Below are positions 35,833-46,100 of a stretch of DNA of 64,000 nt, piece after piece. This DNA comes from Colias croceus. Taxonomy: Eukaryota > Arthropoda > Insecta > Lepidoptera > Pieridae. Both the position numbers and the translations under genes were made by a program. Position 1 is the stretch's first letter, and each line of letters opens with the position of its first letter. Location: positions 6,634,001 through 6,698,000 of the forward strand of contig NC_059543.1 of the NCBI RefSeq assembly GCF_905220415.1, in the 5' to 3' direction. The notes below the pieces were generated by a model that saw only the letters and a list, made by a program, of their open reading frames with translations, was not told the origin of the DNA and ran no database searches.

Positions 35833-36670
35833 TATAATAGATGATAATAGTTAGTTCATAATCATTGTTATTATAGTTCATTGAAAAGTTACATTTGGGG
35901 TTGCGTTTTTTAGGAGGACGCATTTTATTTTTTTGATGTGTAGGGGGGGGTTAGTGTGAAGCTATCACCAAGTTTGTGGGGTCGCCACCCTTGTCCCACG
36001 GCCGCCATCTTAAAAATAGCGCTTAATATGGTTTTTATGATATATCTCTTAAACTATTAATCTGATAAAAAAAAAATTGTCAACATTATTTGTTGCAAAT
36101 TAAATTTTCTACAATTTTGGTCCAGTAACTTTTTGTCATAGAACTATAAATAAAAATGTTATGAGTGAAAATGTTCAGAAATTAGCGATATTTATATTTT
36201 TCAATAAAACTTTTTTTTTTATAATTTTACGAAGAAATAATATCAGACCATTTTTGTAGATTGTTGTAGTATTGTAGTTATATTGTAATACACGCGCTCT
36301 ATACTATTCTAATATAATACTCTAAGCTTCTACTGGTAGCAGCAAGTAATATTTATTAGTTACACCAAGTACTTCCATAATTATGTTGTGCTAATTAATA
36401 AATTCCTAGTACCTACTTATCTCAGTTTATAAAGTTGTAAATGATTTCTTTATTTACTTTTATATTTACAATCTGACACAAACACTTTTACATTGCTTAC
36501 ATAATAAAAATTGATCACAATTTACTTTTGATATAAGTATTTTACACTGTGGCATAGCGCTAACGTTACGAAAAACAAACGACGCGAGGAGCGCGAGGAG
36601 CGCGTGTCACGCGAACGGCCCCGCACACCTCACCTCCAATCTTGCCTCGCGTTGAAATACCTCGCGTTAA

Positions 36671-38038
36671 CACTTCTTTTTCAGATATTACCAACGTGCT
36701 AAAAGGGGCGGCACCACTGTCTGTATTTGCATCATGCATATTTATGGAAAAAGACGTTGAATTCGATGAATAAGAATATACTGATTGAAAAAAATCTGAG
36801 AAAGCATTACATATTTCTTGACCACCTTTAACAACCGTATTATTAAAAACCATTTCATGTGGTAAATTTGTGCAGTTGCTCATTTTATCCTTAAAGAATT
36901 TCCAAAAATGCTTAGGACGATGACGTAAATGATCAGCCGCGTGATTTTTAAATTCTGAGTAGCAGTGGTCTAGCATGTCCTTACATCGCCTTCGAAGCAA
37001 ATCAAACTGGAGCTTGTCTCTGAGATTCCCATATTTTAGGTATTTTGAATGAAACTTAGCTTTTTCTTTAAGAGATTTTATTAAGGGGCGACTAAACCAT
37101 GTTGGATATTTTTCATTGCGTAGTTTGCGTACTGGAGTATTACTTTTAATAATATTAAATACAATATCATAGAAAGTTGTGACCATTTCGTCAACGTTGG
37201 AGGCGTTTATCCATTGGGAAGTCCAGTCAACTTGTTCCAGTTCGAAATTTATGACTTCATAATTGCACTTATAAAAATCATATAAAACAATGTCGCTATT
37301 TGGTTTCAAATGACGTTGAGAAGGATTTTCTATAATAATTTTAAGAGCGGGATGATGCGCATCGATCGAAACTAAAGGTAAATCAGCGTTATAGACGTTG
37401 ACATGCGACGGCTCGCTGGCTAAAACTAAATCGAGAATACGGTCATTTGAATTCGCGACAGCATTGCATTGTTGTAAATTGTTAAATGCAAGGGAATCGA
37501 GGAAATATGTACTGAGTGAACTACAATTGGAAGACGTTGTTAGGTAGTTTAAATCACGATCGCGTTGCCAAACTAATTCCCATAGATTAAAATCACCTAT
37601 CAGAAAAGTGGAAGAGCGCTGAGAGTTCACGTCATTATGTATGATTTGAGTAGTATTATTTAAAAATGTTTCGAGGTACGACGAATTAACAGGTGAAGGT
37701 ATGTAAACAGCGCATATGTGTATTAAAAAGCTATTATTAATTTTTAATGAAAGCCAAAGGTCTTCGCATGCTGATTCCCAATTGAAATTTCTTATAACAC
37801 GAAAACGGTTATTTACTGCAACTAAGACACCACCTCCATCTCGTTTATGCTCACTAGAAGAAGTTGACGATCTATCTCGTCTGAAAACATTATAACGTTG
37901 GTCAAAAAGTTCATGGTCAAATACACTACTGTTAAGCCACGTTTCGGTTAAAATTATTACATCGTAGTTATTTAACAATATAGACTTATAAAATTCTTCG
38001 GTTTTGGTTCTGAGGCCTCGTACATTTTGGTAATAACA
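36671..38038 (-). pseudogene. LINE ORF2, endonuclease half
   Basis: The apurinic-type endonuclease that nicks target DNA for LINE insertion. Reading from 38038: QNVRGLR (catalytic Asn), TETWLN (Glu), DGGGVLVAV, FLIGDFNLWE (Asp and Asn), and SIDAHHPALKI (terminal His block). A connector with FWKFFKDKM follows and ends at the TTAA junction after ISEKEV. Homology starts before the first ATG at 37978, so the true start is upstream, within about 70 nt of the ORF1 stop, and may use a non-ATG or reinitiation mechanism. The open frame runs past 36667 into the insertion to 36566, giving a foreign C-terminus. All catalytic blocks seem present. It is a pseudogene only because the insertion separates it from RT. 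Confidence 0.9.
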
Positions 38039-38108
38039 TTTGAGAGTGAATTTTAAAATAAATACAGTTAAAAGAAAATATTTATAAATATTAAGTTATT
38101 GCTAAAGT

Positions 38109-39176
38109 TTACAAGGTTTTCAGAAAATCTAAATTTTTTACCCACTTTGCTTCTGATTTGATATCCTTACGAATAAAAATGCGGGCATTCCTTATCCAAA
38201 TGAAGTCGTATTTCTTTTCTTTAGCAGCAAGTCTAGTGGCAGCGTGAAGTTGTTTATTGGCAGGGCTGAGATGTTCCGAGATGAATATTGGTGACTTAGC
38301 ACCAGCAAGGCCAATAAGAGATGTGTTTAATTTCTCTCCGTTTTGGCGGTTAAAGGTTTTTATGGCGGCTAGGAAATCATCTCGGGTACGTTGGTTGTTC
38401 ATTTTCAGTATAATATTGCGTGGGCGTTTTGATTCAGAATCTAGCTTAGCCACTCTGTGGAAACCCGCGATGTAAGTGTCTTTTAGATCATATTTAACTG
38501 TGCTTGCTATTTTGTTTATAATGTTAAGAAGATTTTCATTTCTTTGTTCAGGGACACATTGAATTTCCAAATTGTTGTCTCTACTGGATTGTTCTAGCTG
38601 AGCCATTTTTGTATTTAATAAATTTAATTCAGACCTGAGAAATGAGTTCTCGTCAAGAATTTTCGAAAGAGAACTTTCAGTGTGTTCATTTATTTTTATT
38701 TGGTCGTCGTGTGCGTCTGATAAAAATTTTATTGATTTTATGGCTTCATCCAATTCTTCTCGTATTAAAGAAAATTGAGAGCCAAGATCCTTTAAGTCTT
38801 GTTGGACTTTGATAAGCGTGGAGTTATATTTATTAAGACATTTTTCTTGATTTTCGAATTTTGAATTCATTTCATCACGGAGCTTGCGAATTTCTAATAT
38901 CACCGTGTCATTGTCTGAGGTCGTCGGCACGGAGCTTACTGGCGTTGTCATCAAATCTCTAGGAACCTTGCCGTGAACGGGGGTATTGGAGTTGTCTCCC
39001 ACCTTGGGTCTGGAAGCCACGCAGACAGGGCACACCCATTTTGAACGTACACCAGTTGTTTCATTAAACTTGACACAATCCTGATGATATAGGTGATGGC
39101 AGTTTCCATTGGTGCATTTAATTCTTTTTTGGGTTACTAAAATATTCACATTACACGCTGAGCAGGCCACCATCAT
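38109..39176 (-). CDS. LINE ORF1 with PHD finger and FP-like C-terminal domain
   Basis: 355 codons, intact. Residues about 5-55 form a PHD-type zinc finger (CSACNVNI, CTNGNCHHLYHQDC, WVCPVC; C4HC3 spacing). Residues about 85-200 are a heptad-rich, charged coiled coil (for example SKFENQEKCLNKYN and LRSELNLLNTKMAQLEQ). Residues about 200-350 are the domain shared by many insect LINE ORF1s and baculovirus FP-type proteins: NNLEIQCVPE, AGFHRVAKL, RPRNIILKM, FISEHLSPANKQLHA, FIWIRNARIFIRK. The likely role is an RNA-binding, self-associating chaperone in the LINE ribonucleoprotein; this is known for the family, not shown here. ORF2 follows within about 70 nt. Confidence 0.92.
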   Translation of the reverse strand: MMVACSACNVNILVTQKRIKCTNGNCHHLYHQDCVKFNETTGVRSKWVCPVCVASRPKVGDNSNTPVHGKVPRDLMTTPVSSVPTTSDNDTVILEIRKLRDEMNSKFENQEKCLNKYNSTLIKVQQDLKDLGSQFSLIREELDEAIKSIKFLSDAHDDQIKINEHTESSLSKILDENSFLRSELNLLNTKMAQLEQSSRDNNLEIQCVPEQRNENLLNIINKIASTVKYDLKDTYIAGFHRVAKLDSESKRPRNIILKMNNQRTRDDFLAAIKTFNRQNGEKLNTSLIGLAGAKSPIFISEHLSPANKQLHAATRLAAKEKKYDFIWIRNARIFIRKDIKSEAKWVKNLDFLKTL

Positions 39177-39553
39177 GTAAATTTAAGTTGAAAAATAAAA
39201 GTAATAAAAAAAAAATCAAAAGTCAAAGTAGCACAGTAATAAATGCTCCAATACTTCGGTGTTTTACCGATTTTTGTAAAAAAGCACACTAATAAATGCT
39301 CCCGGTTGATAATATTATGTTCTCAACTTGTGGGTATTCGAGAAAAGTCAGCATTCAACACAATTTGTAGCTTAAGTTTGTGTTTACCACTGTGAATTAT
39401 TAAAACTTTTTAGATAGTGATACACTGAAGGTAAGTCCTTTGTGATGAACACGGATTTAACACAATATTTACACTTATTACTTTTTAAATTAATTATGTT
39501 CGACGGAGCGTTTCTCAATACGTATTGACACAAGAAAGGTACCCGACCTGAAG
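39177..39553 (-). other. LINE 5' UTR
   Basis: Upstream of the ORF1 ATG. A 20-nt block, AGCACAGTAATAAATGCTCC, and its one-mismatch copy lie at 39229-39248 and 39282-39301 (+ strand reading). The 5' end is set by the TAGTTAT duplication at 39554-39560. Confidence 0.65.
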
Positions 39554-39560
39554 TAGTTAT

Positions 39561-41554
39561 ACAATTTATTTCCAATTAAAGATATAGGCTTTTTAATTTA
39601 ACCAATATTTAGTCACTTATCTAACAAGTGACTTATATGTACAGAAATTCCACATTGAGTAGGAAAGCTAAATTATTATTGGACCGAGTTGATCCAAATG
39701 ATAATATTTGTTTATCGGGATCGAATGCTCATAAGTCATAACTAAAGTTAAAATTATTTATTGACTCAGCTTTGAGCTTAGTATCGGTTTCATTATCAAA
39801 AATGAATATAGAACACCTAATATTATCAGAAATCCACTAAAAGTAAGAAATTCTACTGCTTTTTTATGTTTGTTATTTGATTAATAATTAATTATGTTTT
39901 TGTTCGTTATGTTGGACTATTTCAGAGGTGTTTCCCGTAATATCACCTAGGATGTATAGTTGTATATTATCTGTGATATTACTAATACATTTCAGGTGGT
40001 CGACTTTTTAAGATAAGTTTGTATACGAAAGAATAGTCTCGAAATCATTATCTTTTAATTATTGTTGGAATTGAAATAATTACAATTGATAGATACCATC
40101 TAATCATCTATTTATATAAGTTATATCTTGTTCGATGCTATTGTATTCTGTTTTACCTTAATGTTACGATAGCTATCATTATTAAAATTGGGCAAAACAG
40201 TAAAGAAATATTTTTTGAATTTAATATTCAAGTATTCAGTGCCTTTTTTAACCTAGGTGAATGAAAAGATTCGATGAAAAAGATTTTATGAAAGGGTGCC
40301 TAATAAGATAAAATTATTTTCAGCCTGTTCGTTAAATTTAAAAAGAAAGACAATTCAATAAATTCGGCGTCCTTGTATTTTTTCGATTTCTTCTTAACAC
40401 AATTTGAATGGCCAGATATTTTTTATTTTTTTTTCGTCCAAAATCTTTATAGGTCCAAAGATTTGAGAAGATGGTAGTTAATTGAATGTAATTAAGTACT
40501 AAGTTACTATTAAAGGCTGAATTGCAGTTAATCTCTCGTCAGTGGAGCATCTTGAAGAAGTAATTAGAGAAACAAAGAAATATTTTCGTATTTTTATGGT
40601 TAACTGCAAAATTAATACGTTTATCAGCAAAAAATAATTAAAAAATATGCTTACATTTATTAAAAATGCTTATATAATGTTAGTTGGTATATTTCGGTAT
40701 TTTGGTTCTAAATCATGGTGACCAAACCGCAGTTCGCGGGCACACTGCCTGCCAACCAATATTTCGTGGTTTGTTAGGATTCAAACTATTTTTTAATATT
40801 TAATTATAACTTTTACTGCCATATTATAAAGCTATTTCTCTAGATAAGGTCATAACTATAGAAGCGCGAGCACGAATACTATCGTGAAAACTGAATGTAT
40901 TCGTATCGTCCGCGTCATCGAGAACATAATGTCACTATTAACTTATAAAAAATTAATTGTTCCGTTGACGCACAGTAGCTTAGGGGCGCTTTTCAAATTC
41001 CCATGCAAATGTTCTCGATGACGATATACTTTGACCTTAGACTTTGACGATAGTTTTTATGGACGCGCTTGTCCTAGCCAAATGAGACATAGAATGTTCT
41101 AATGCCCTAAAGATCTCCATTTGTACTAGCCATTAGGTCCAAAGCTAGGATTAAGCTGCCATCGCCTCGAATCATTAGACAGTGACACGTAATCAATGCG
41201 TGACGCGTGACGAGAGCTGATAAATGGATTACATGTAAATGTCAATGATGAGCCGTGGCCTTATTAGCTTAGCCTGATTTATGCTAATAGCTCGCGATAA
41301 ATGTCGAGTGATAATGTATGCTAATTTATTAGGTATATTGATATTTGAATTTAAAGGGCTTTTTAATTGAGTTAATTTTTACATTTCATTTTCTCTTAAA
41401 AATACCTACAGTTGTTTATGTGTGTGGAAAAGTGCTCTAAAAATAAAATACAAATTGAGACTATTTTAATAATTTTATTATTGTAGTAGGTACATACAAA
41501 ATTATAATTGGAGGCTTAGATTACAAAATGTAATATTATAAAACGTGTTATCAA
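39561..41554. other. Non-coding stretch upstream of tRNA
   Basis: AT-rich with no supported gene apart from the foldback element at 40860-41079. Confidence 0.5.
40860..41079. mobile_element. Candidate ~220-bp foldback element
   Basis: Inner 15-bp arms are perfect (CGTCATCGAGAACAT at 40913-40927; its reverse complement at 41009-41023). The outer ~28 bp also match in inverted orientation, sharing AAGCGCG and ACTATCGT. No clear target duplication or frame. Confidence 0.5.
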
Positions 41555-41625
41555 GCATCGGTGGTTCAGTGGTAGAATGCTCGCCTGCCACGCGGGCGGC
41601 CCGGGTTCGATTCCCGGCCGATGCA
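41555..41625 (+). tRNA. tRNA-Gly (GCC)
   Basis: 71 nt folding as a canonical glycine tRNA. The acceptor GCATCGG pairs with CCGATGC and the discriminator is A. The anticodon arm is CTCGC-CTGCCAC-GCGGG with anticodon GCC. The T arm is CCGGG-TTCGATT-CCCGG. Internal promoter boxes are intact (A box around TGGTTCAGTGGTAGAATG; B box GGGTTCGATTCCC). A run of eight T (41629-41636) just downstream is a good RNA polymerase III terminator. It supplies tRNA for GGC and GGU codons. Confidence 0.97.
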
Positions 41626-42258
41626 ATGTTTTTTTTCAATATTTTGTAATAAGTCTGCCTTGATGACACATTTATCTAACAAAATTCAATTAATTAAAAT
41701 AATATCACGAAGTAAACTTATGCACTATTAAAATTTTATATTACAGTGGTTTAGTAGTAAACCAGAAAAAAAATGGGTATAATATTGTGATAAAAAGCCC
41801 AAATGCAATTGTAAATATGTAGACCCTAAACTGTTATTTTTACAATTTGCTCTGGGAGATTTCTACACAGGTTCAATGAAAATGATTCCTTTCAATAAAA
41901 ATTAGTCAGTAGTGAAGCATGCTTTAGCACTGTTTTCGCACGGAGACCACGCTATCACCGACATTGTTATTTTAGTATCTATCTGCTAGGTACCTGGATG
42001 ATCAACTATTTTTTCATACAAATAGGTATAGTAGGTATTACATTTTCTGTTCTACTGGGTAGAATAGAATCGAAACCCAAAATCCCATGCATATTAAATT
42101 TTATAAAAATCGGTAGAGCCGTCTCTGATGAATTATTAAAAATTTATTCCAAGTCAATCAATTGTTGATCTTTATTGTTATATCTGAAAAATTTATATTT
42201 GAAGGTGTATTTTGACGTGTTATTTTCACCCAATCGTTTTTACAAATTTGGATAACAA
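41626..42258. other. Spacer between tRNA genes
   Basis: AT-rich; nothing supported beyond the T-run terminator at its start. Confidence 0.6.
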
Positions 42259-42329
42259 GCATCGGTGGTTCAGTGGTAGAATGCTCGCCTGCCACGTGGG
42301 CGGCCCGGGTTCGATTCCCGACCGATGCA
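42259..42329 (+). tRNA. tRNA-Gly (GCC), variant copy
   Basis: 71 nt, 69 of 71 identical to the copy 704 bp upstream. The two changes are T for G at 42297, which leaves a G-U pair in the anticodon stem, and A for G at 42321, which creates a C-A mismatch at the outer end of the T stem (CCGGG against CCCGA). Anticodon, acceptor stem and internal promoter boxes are kept. Downstream TTTTT runs (42334-42338 and later) can serve as terminators. It may be a functional slightly weakened gene or an early pseudogene. Confidence 0.88.
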
Positions 42330-44291
42330 TTAACTTTTTGAATATTTTTCAATTATATTTTAAACAAATATGTACTTGAAAAAAAAATATCTAGTAAAAA
42401 AATTTCTTTGCTGTGTAAAATAAAAATCACTCATTCTAAAAAAAAATACTTAAATACCACATAACAACGGTCTAACAATTAACAATTAAATAGTGTAATG
42501 AATAATTCCAAACCCACAAATGGGTTATAAATCCTAGAGGACGTCAGTCTAATTCTCGCTCATAGAATTCACCTAGTGTGAGTGGATTCAGCTGTTTTAA
42601 GCTTGTCCAGCTTCGTTCTGAATATCATGCGACACCTGAATGGCATCTGAATTATTTAGACATTAAATTTACTACAAAATTACTTATATAATTTTTTTTA
42701 ATTAATTTGTGTTTATTAATTGACATAATAAGAATATATTATGTTATAAGCGAAAAAAGAGCGTGTGTGCCGAGCACACGTGTCAGAAGTGAAACTTCTT
42801 TCGCAAGATTCAATGTCAGATCGTCGCTTTACTACATGGCGGTATTGTCATGAAGCGACTTTGGAATTTTACTCTCAACGTGCCAAAAAAGTTTCACTTC
42901 AAAAAAATATAAATTTACAAAAACTGTGAAAATACAAAACAAAAAAAATCTACACTATAAATTCGTGCTGTAAATAATTTTCTTTAGAGAACGAGTTGGC
43001 CTTCATTCGAATAGATGAAAATTCATTTATATTTATTTTTCATAACCAACAATACTTCATTATACATCTTCAATCGAATGTAAATAGTTTTTTAGCTTCA
43101 TTTATTGCTATTCAATAAATTTCTTTCAACTTTGAAATACAATACGGTTAATAAAATAAAATACAATTGTGGCGTATAAAACGTTGGTTTAAGAATTTCA
43201 AAGCTTGCAAAAAACTAAAGCCAAATAACAAGCGTTGGATTTCGTCATGATTTCCCCATTAATATCTAGCCGCAGGCCACGCTGCTCCAATTTGTACCAA
43301 TTCACAATTTCACACAAACTTTGGCAGAACTTTGTTTGATTCTCGTAATTTGATCGATTTTAGATTGCCGGAAAACGGGCAACGATTCATGGGAACTACT
43401 AATCTGTCGTTAGATTTAACTTTGTACATTTCGAATAAACTTTATTGGTGTGCTATTTATGAATTTGGTATAATAAATCATAGCTTGTTCTCTATTTATT
43501 TGTATGTGACGACTCTAGCAACTGATATTTCAGACATATTTTTCAGTGGTATAATCATTTCTCTACCTGTAAGTAATTAATCAGCTGTATGTTCCCAACT
43601 AAAAATATTATCTACCTAAGTAATTGTTTATTGTTATGTTACTTTTAGGAATAATGCAGTGAAAGGTATAAATAAATATCAATAATAAACGTTAGTCAGC
43701 TTTAATAGTAGGTAGTTATTATATCACAGAAGAAAATATAGTATCACAGAAGAAAGTATAGAAGAATAGTATGAAAAGAGATATTATACTTTATCAAGTG
43801 TTCATATTGAAAGATATTTGCTTCATTTTCATCCCAAAAATATATTCAAAGAAAACAAAGACAATGCAAATTGAAGTAAACTCGAAGACAGGATTCAAAA
43901 GACACGTAGTTGAGTTTGACTGGCAAGTTTGGGCTCACATTATATTCAATAAGTTTCGCAAGTCAAAGAAACTGTTCTGTACAGAGGCTTTCACATTGAC
44001 GGATTAAACCGGTGCATTTTAAACTCACATCAATACTAGAAAATAGTTTGATTTTCGCGTCAGCCTGCAGCTGCGTTCAGAATGTCAAATACAGTCTTCT
44101 TTATTACTTCGTTAGTCTGTAGCGCTGTGATCCATCTACTTTTATAAATAATACGTCATGGTACTCATAAAATAATCAATCGACACAAACAAGCTTGACG
44201 TAAAGTTCTCTTTAGAATTTCAATAGTAGCGTGGTAAATCCTTAATGCGAAAGTCTCCAGCATCACGTATGAAGAGGACAATTTACTTACC
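42330..44291. other. Non-coding stretch with one repeat and a weak exon candidate
   Basis: No supported gene. A very weak - strand exon candidate (42573-42617, between ATATTCAG and GTGAAT) is discussed in the findings. Frames at 43332-43580 and 43771-44007 have no recognisable domain. Confidence 0.45.
42750..42905 (+). repeat. Interspersed repeat, copy A
   Basis: It contains CCGAGCACACGTGTCAGAAG and ends GCCAAAAAAGTTTCACTTC. Part of it (GAAGTGAAACTTCTTTCGC near the start against the end) forms inverted ends, suggesting a MITE. A related copy in opposite orientation lies at 47590-47722. Confidence 0.7.
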
Positions 44292-44355
44292 CCGCGTTGA
44301 ATCCCGGGAGGAAGTCATGGTACGTGCAGTTCACCCCAACTTCGCCGTGTCTGGC
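44292..44355 (-). CDS. Candidate coding exon, unknown gene
   Basis: A 64-nt segment of about 61% GC stands in AT-rich surroundings. On the - strand it is preceded by ACAATAG, has exactly one open frame (RHGEVGVNCTYHDFLPGF then NA), and ends with the donor GGG then GTAAGT at 44291-44286. An alternative acceptor (ACATATAG) would start the exon at 44371 in the same frame, adding YVRTIA. The two other frames contain stops. The peptide is not one I can assign. The exon starts after one nucleotide of a codon and ends after two. The donor of the candidate first exon at 51890-51926 leaves one nucleotide, so the phases agree. The pyrimidine tract before the acceptor is weak. Confidence 0.4.
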
Positions 44356-45752
44356 TATTGTCCGAACATACTATATGTTTACTTGATGAAAAATCGAAGA
44401 CTAACTAAGAATAACATGTAATATTAAAATTGTTGAATATTATATTTTATCAAACGACTCTGTATTGTTGATTGGTCTTTAAAGGCTCTTTGTTAATTCA
44501 AATTCAATCTATTTAAGTCTCAATTAATATACTTATTTTATAGAAATAAATAAGAGACTCATCATAAACCATAACCACGAAGTGAAATTGTTTCATTAGA
44601 TAACTTGAAAACAACCTTAGTTAAAAATATAGTTCATAGATTAATTTAGATAGATTTTAGATTTAGATTTAGAAATTAATGCAAACGTAAATAGTAGATA
44701 CTATAGACACTCCTATTTCTGATGTAACTGTTCTAACTGTGAATTACAGAATGTTGTATTTCATTCAGAAGTATCGAAGACGCAACAACACTGATGCTTG
44801 GCACGAAAAAGGCCAAGGTCACCTTAAATATAAGCAAGTTACCATTCCCTCAGAGAAGATTAGCGTTTGTCATTCCCAAAATCTGTAACACATTGAAATC
44901 TTTAAGAGTAGTTTCTAATCAACGGAACACATAATATTGTGTTATGACTATATGATTTTAAACCAACACATATTAAATTCATGGATTTGCAAACAAATTA
45001 TATGTACCTATATTCATCATTTAACCAAAGCATTAATAAAATAATGTTACAGCAATGAAAATAAAATACATGCCTTTATACTCGTTTTTGCCATATTATT
45101 TATTTGCATTAGTGAGTACGTCATACAAAATACCATCGCAAACCCGGTGACCATACCATTGAAAGTGCCATAAAAATGCAAATAAAGCGTCACACTTACT
45201 CACGTATAATGACTACAATCGCGTGAACTGTTCGCATTAACTTTGTAAATATGGTTAACTAGATTTTACTGTTATATTCATGTTAGGCAGATTTCGATTA
45301 GAGACCTGTCGTGATGGGCAAGAGCGAGCGACGCATCACAAAAAACAAAACATATTATTGTGTTTACAAGATATATCGCAAAATAATTACATGCTGCTTT
45401 AAAAATTGATAAAGAAATAGCAATACAAAAAACTAAGATACTAAAACTTGGCATGAGCCATCATTACCATAATATGATGTTGTAATTTTGTTATAGTAGG
45501 TACCTGAAAGGAAATTACTCGACTTACGACTTTTGTAGATAGAAAATTTTGATCAAAGAAAATATCCCGTTATTTTAGTTAGATGAAAACGCATTAATTG
45601 ATCTCTAAAAATTCGTTTACCACTACCGAGAATCGAAACGAAAATGAAAATTTGTTAAAATTGCACCATGTAGTTTTATTGCATCGATTTCAAGTAAGTG
45701 TCAATTATGAGGATGAGGAGGAAAAACCACGAGATCGCCGATCGAACGTCAA

Positions 45753-46100
45753 ATGGCCATAATAAATTTCCTCTGTATTTTATTTATATTGCCTAACCTA
45801 ATAATATCATTCCTAGCACAGCTGAACTTATCTAAAGCCTACAGATTTCAGAGGCTAAATATATATCCAATCATATTCGACTCCATTTATAATACAATAC
45901 ACAATACAAACGGCTATTATGTAACTAATATAATAAGCCAGGGACGACCCCAATTTATAATATATCGAACGATACGTGGCACAATGGAGACTTATCTTTT
46001 GGACCCAGAGGCTCTTTTAACCCTGAATGATGACCGTCGATTTGTTAAGACCCTGTCTTGGGTCGTTACAGACTCTTTTCAGTTTTTATTCCCCTTATGA
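45753..46100 (+). CDS. Hypothetical small protein frame
   Basis: 115 codons, starting in a reasonable context (TCAAATGG). The first ~22 residues (MAIINFLCILFILPNLIISF) are a hydrophobic run that could be a signal peptide or membrane anchor. The C-terminal third (GTMETYLLDPEALLTLNDD) has a protein-like mix of residues and a less AT-rich codon composition. I do not recognise a family and see no cysteine pattern, promoter or polyadenylation signal that settles it. A second frame (46155-46343) follows but is not in phase. It could equally be chance. Confidence 0.22.
   Translation: MAIINFLCILFILPNLIISFLAQLNLSKAYRFQRLNIYPIIFDSIYNTIHNTNGYYVTNIISQGRPQFIIYRTIRGTMETYLLDPEALLTLNDDRRFVKTLSWVVTDSFQFLFPL

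Larger units (their letters stand above)
34095..36666. mobile_element. 2.57-kb insertion in LINE ORF2 flanked by TTAA
   Basis: TTAA occurs at both edges (34091-34094 and 36667-36670). Removing the segment plus one TTAA would bring the two ORF2 halves into one frame with normal spacing between conserved residues. TTAA duplication is the hallmark of piggyBac-type transposition. The termini (GGGGAGTCCTTTC at the left; CGCGAGGTATTTC inward from the right) are only weakly similar to one another and do not look like classical piggyBac ends, and no transposase is encoded. It is therefore a non-autonomous insertion of uncertain superfamily. It holds a short repeat (34.82 kb), a pogo-like MITE (35.17 kb) and GC-rich GCGAGGAGC tandem units near 36575-36605. 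Confidence 0.8.
32402..39553 (-). mobile_element. Near full-length LINE (CR1/Jockey-like), interrupted
   Basis: On the - strand the order is 5' UTR, ORF1, endonuclease, reverse transcriptase, 3' UTR with AATAAA, poly(A). A 7-bp direct repeat TAGTTAT (32395-32401 and 39554-39560) is a plausible target duplication, which would make this copy full length at the 5' end, about 4.58 kb after removing the insertion. ORF1 with a PHD finger and FP-like C-terminal domain, plus an apurinic-type endonuclease and the RT type, suggest the CR1/Jockey assemblage; the exact clade is not determined. ORF2 is split by the 2.57-kb insertion at 34095-36666, but neither half shows a frameshift. Confidence 0.9.

Noticed and set aside
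42158..42352. 64-codon - strand frame across the second tRNA
   Set aside because: Antisense to the tRNA-Gly gene; its residues (GNRTRAAHVAGEHS) are the reverse reading of the tRNA.
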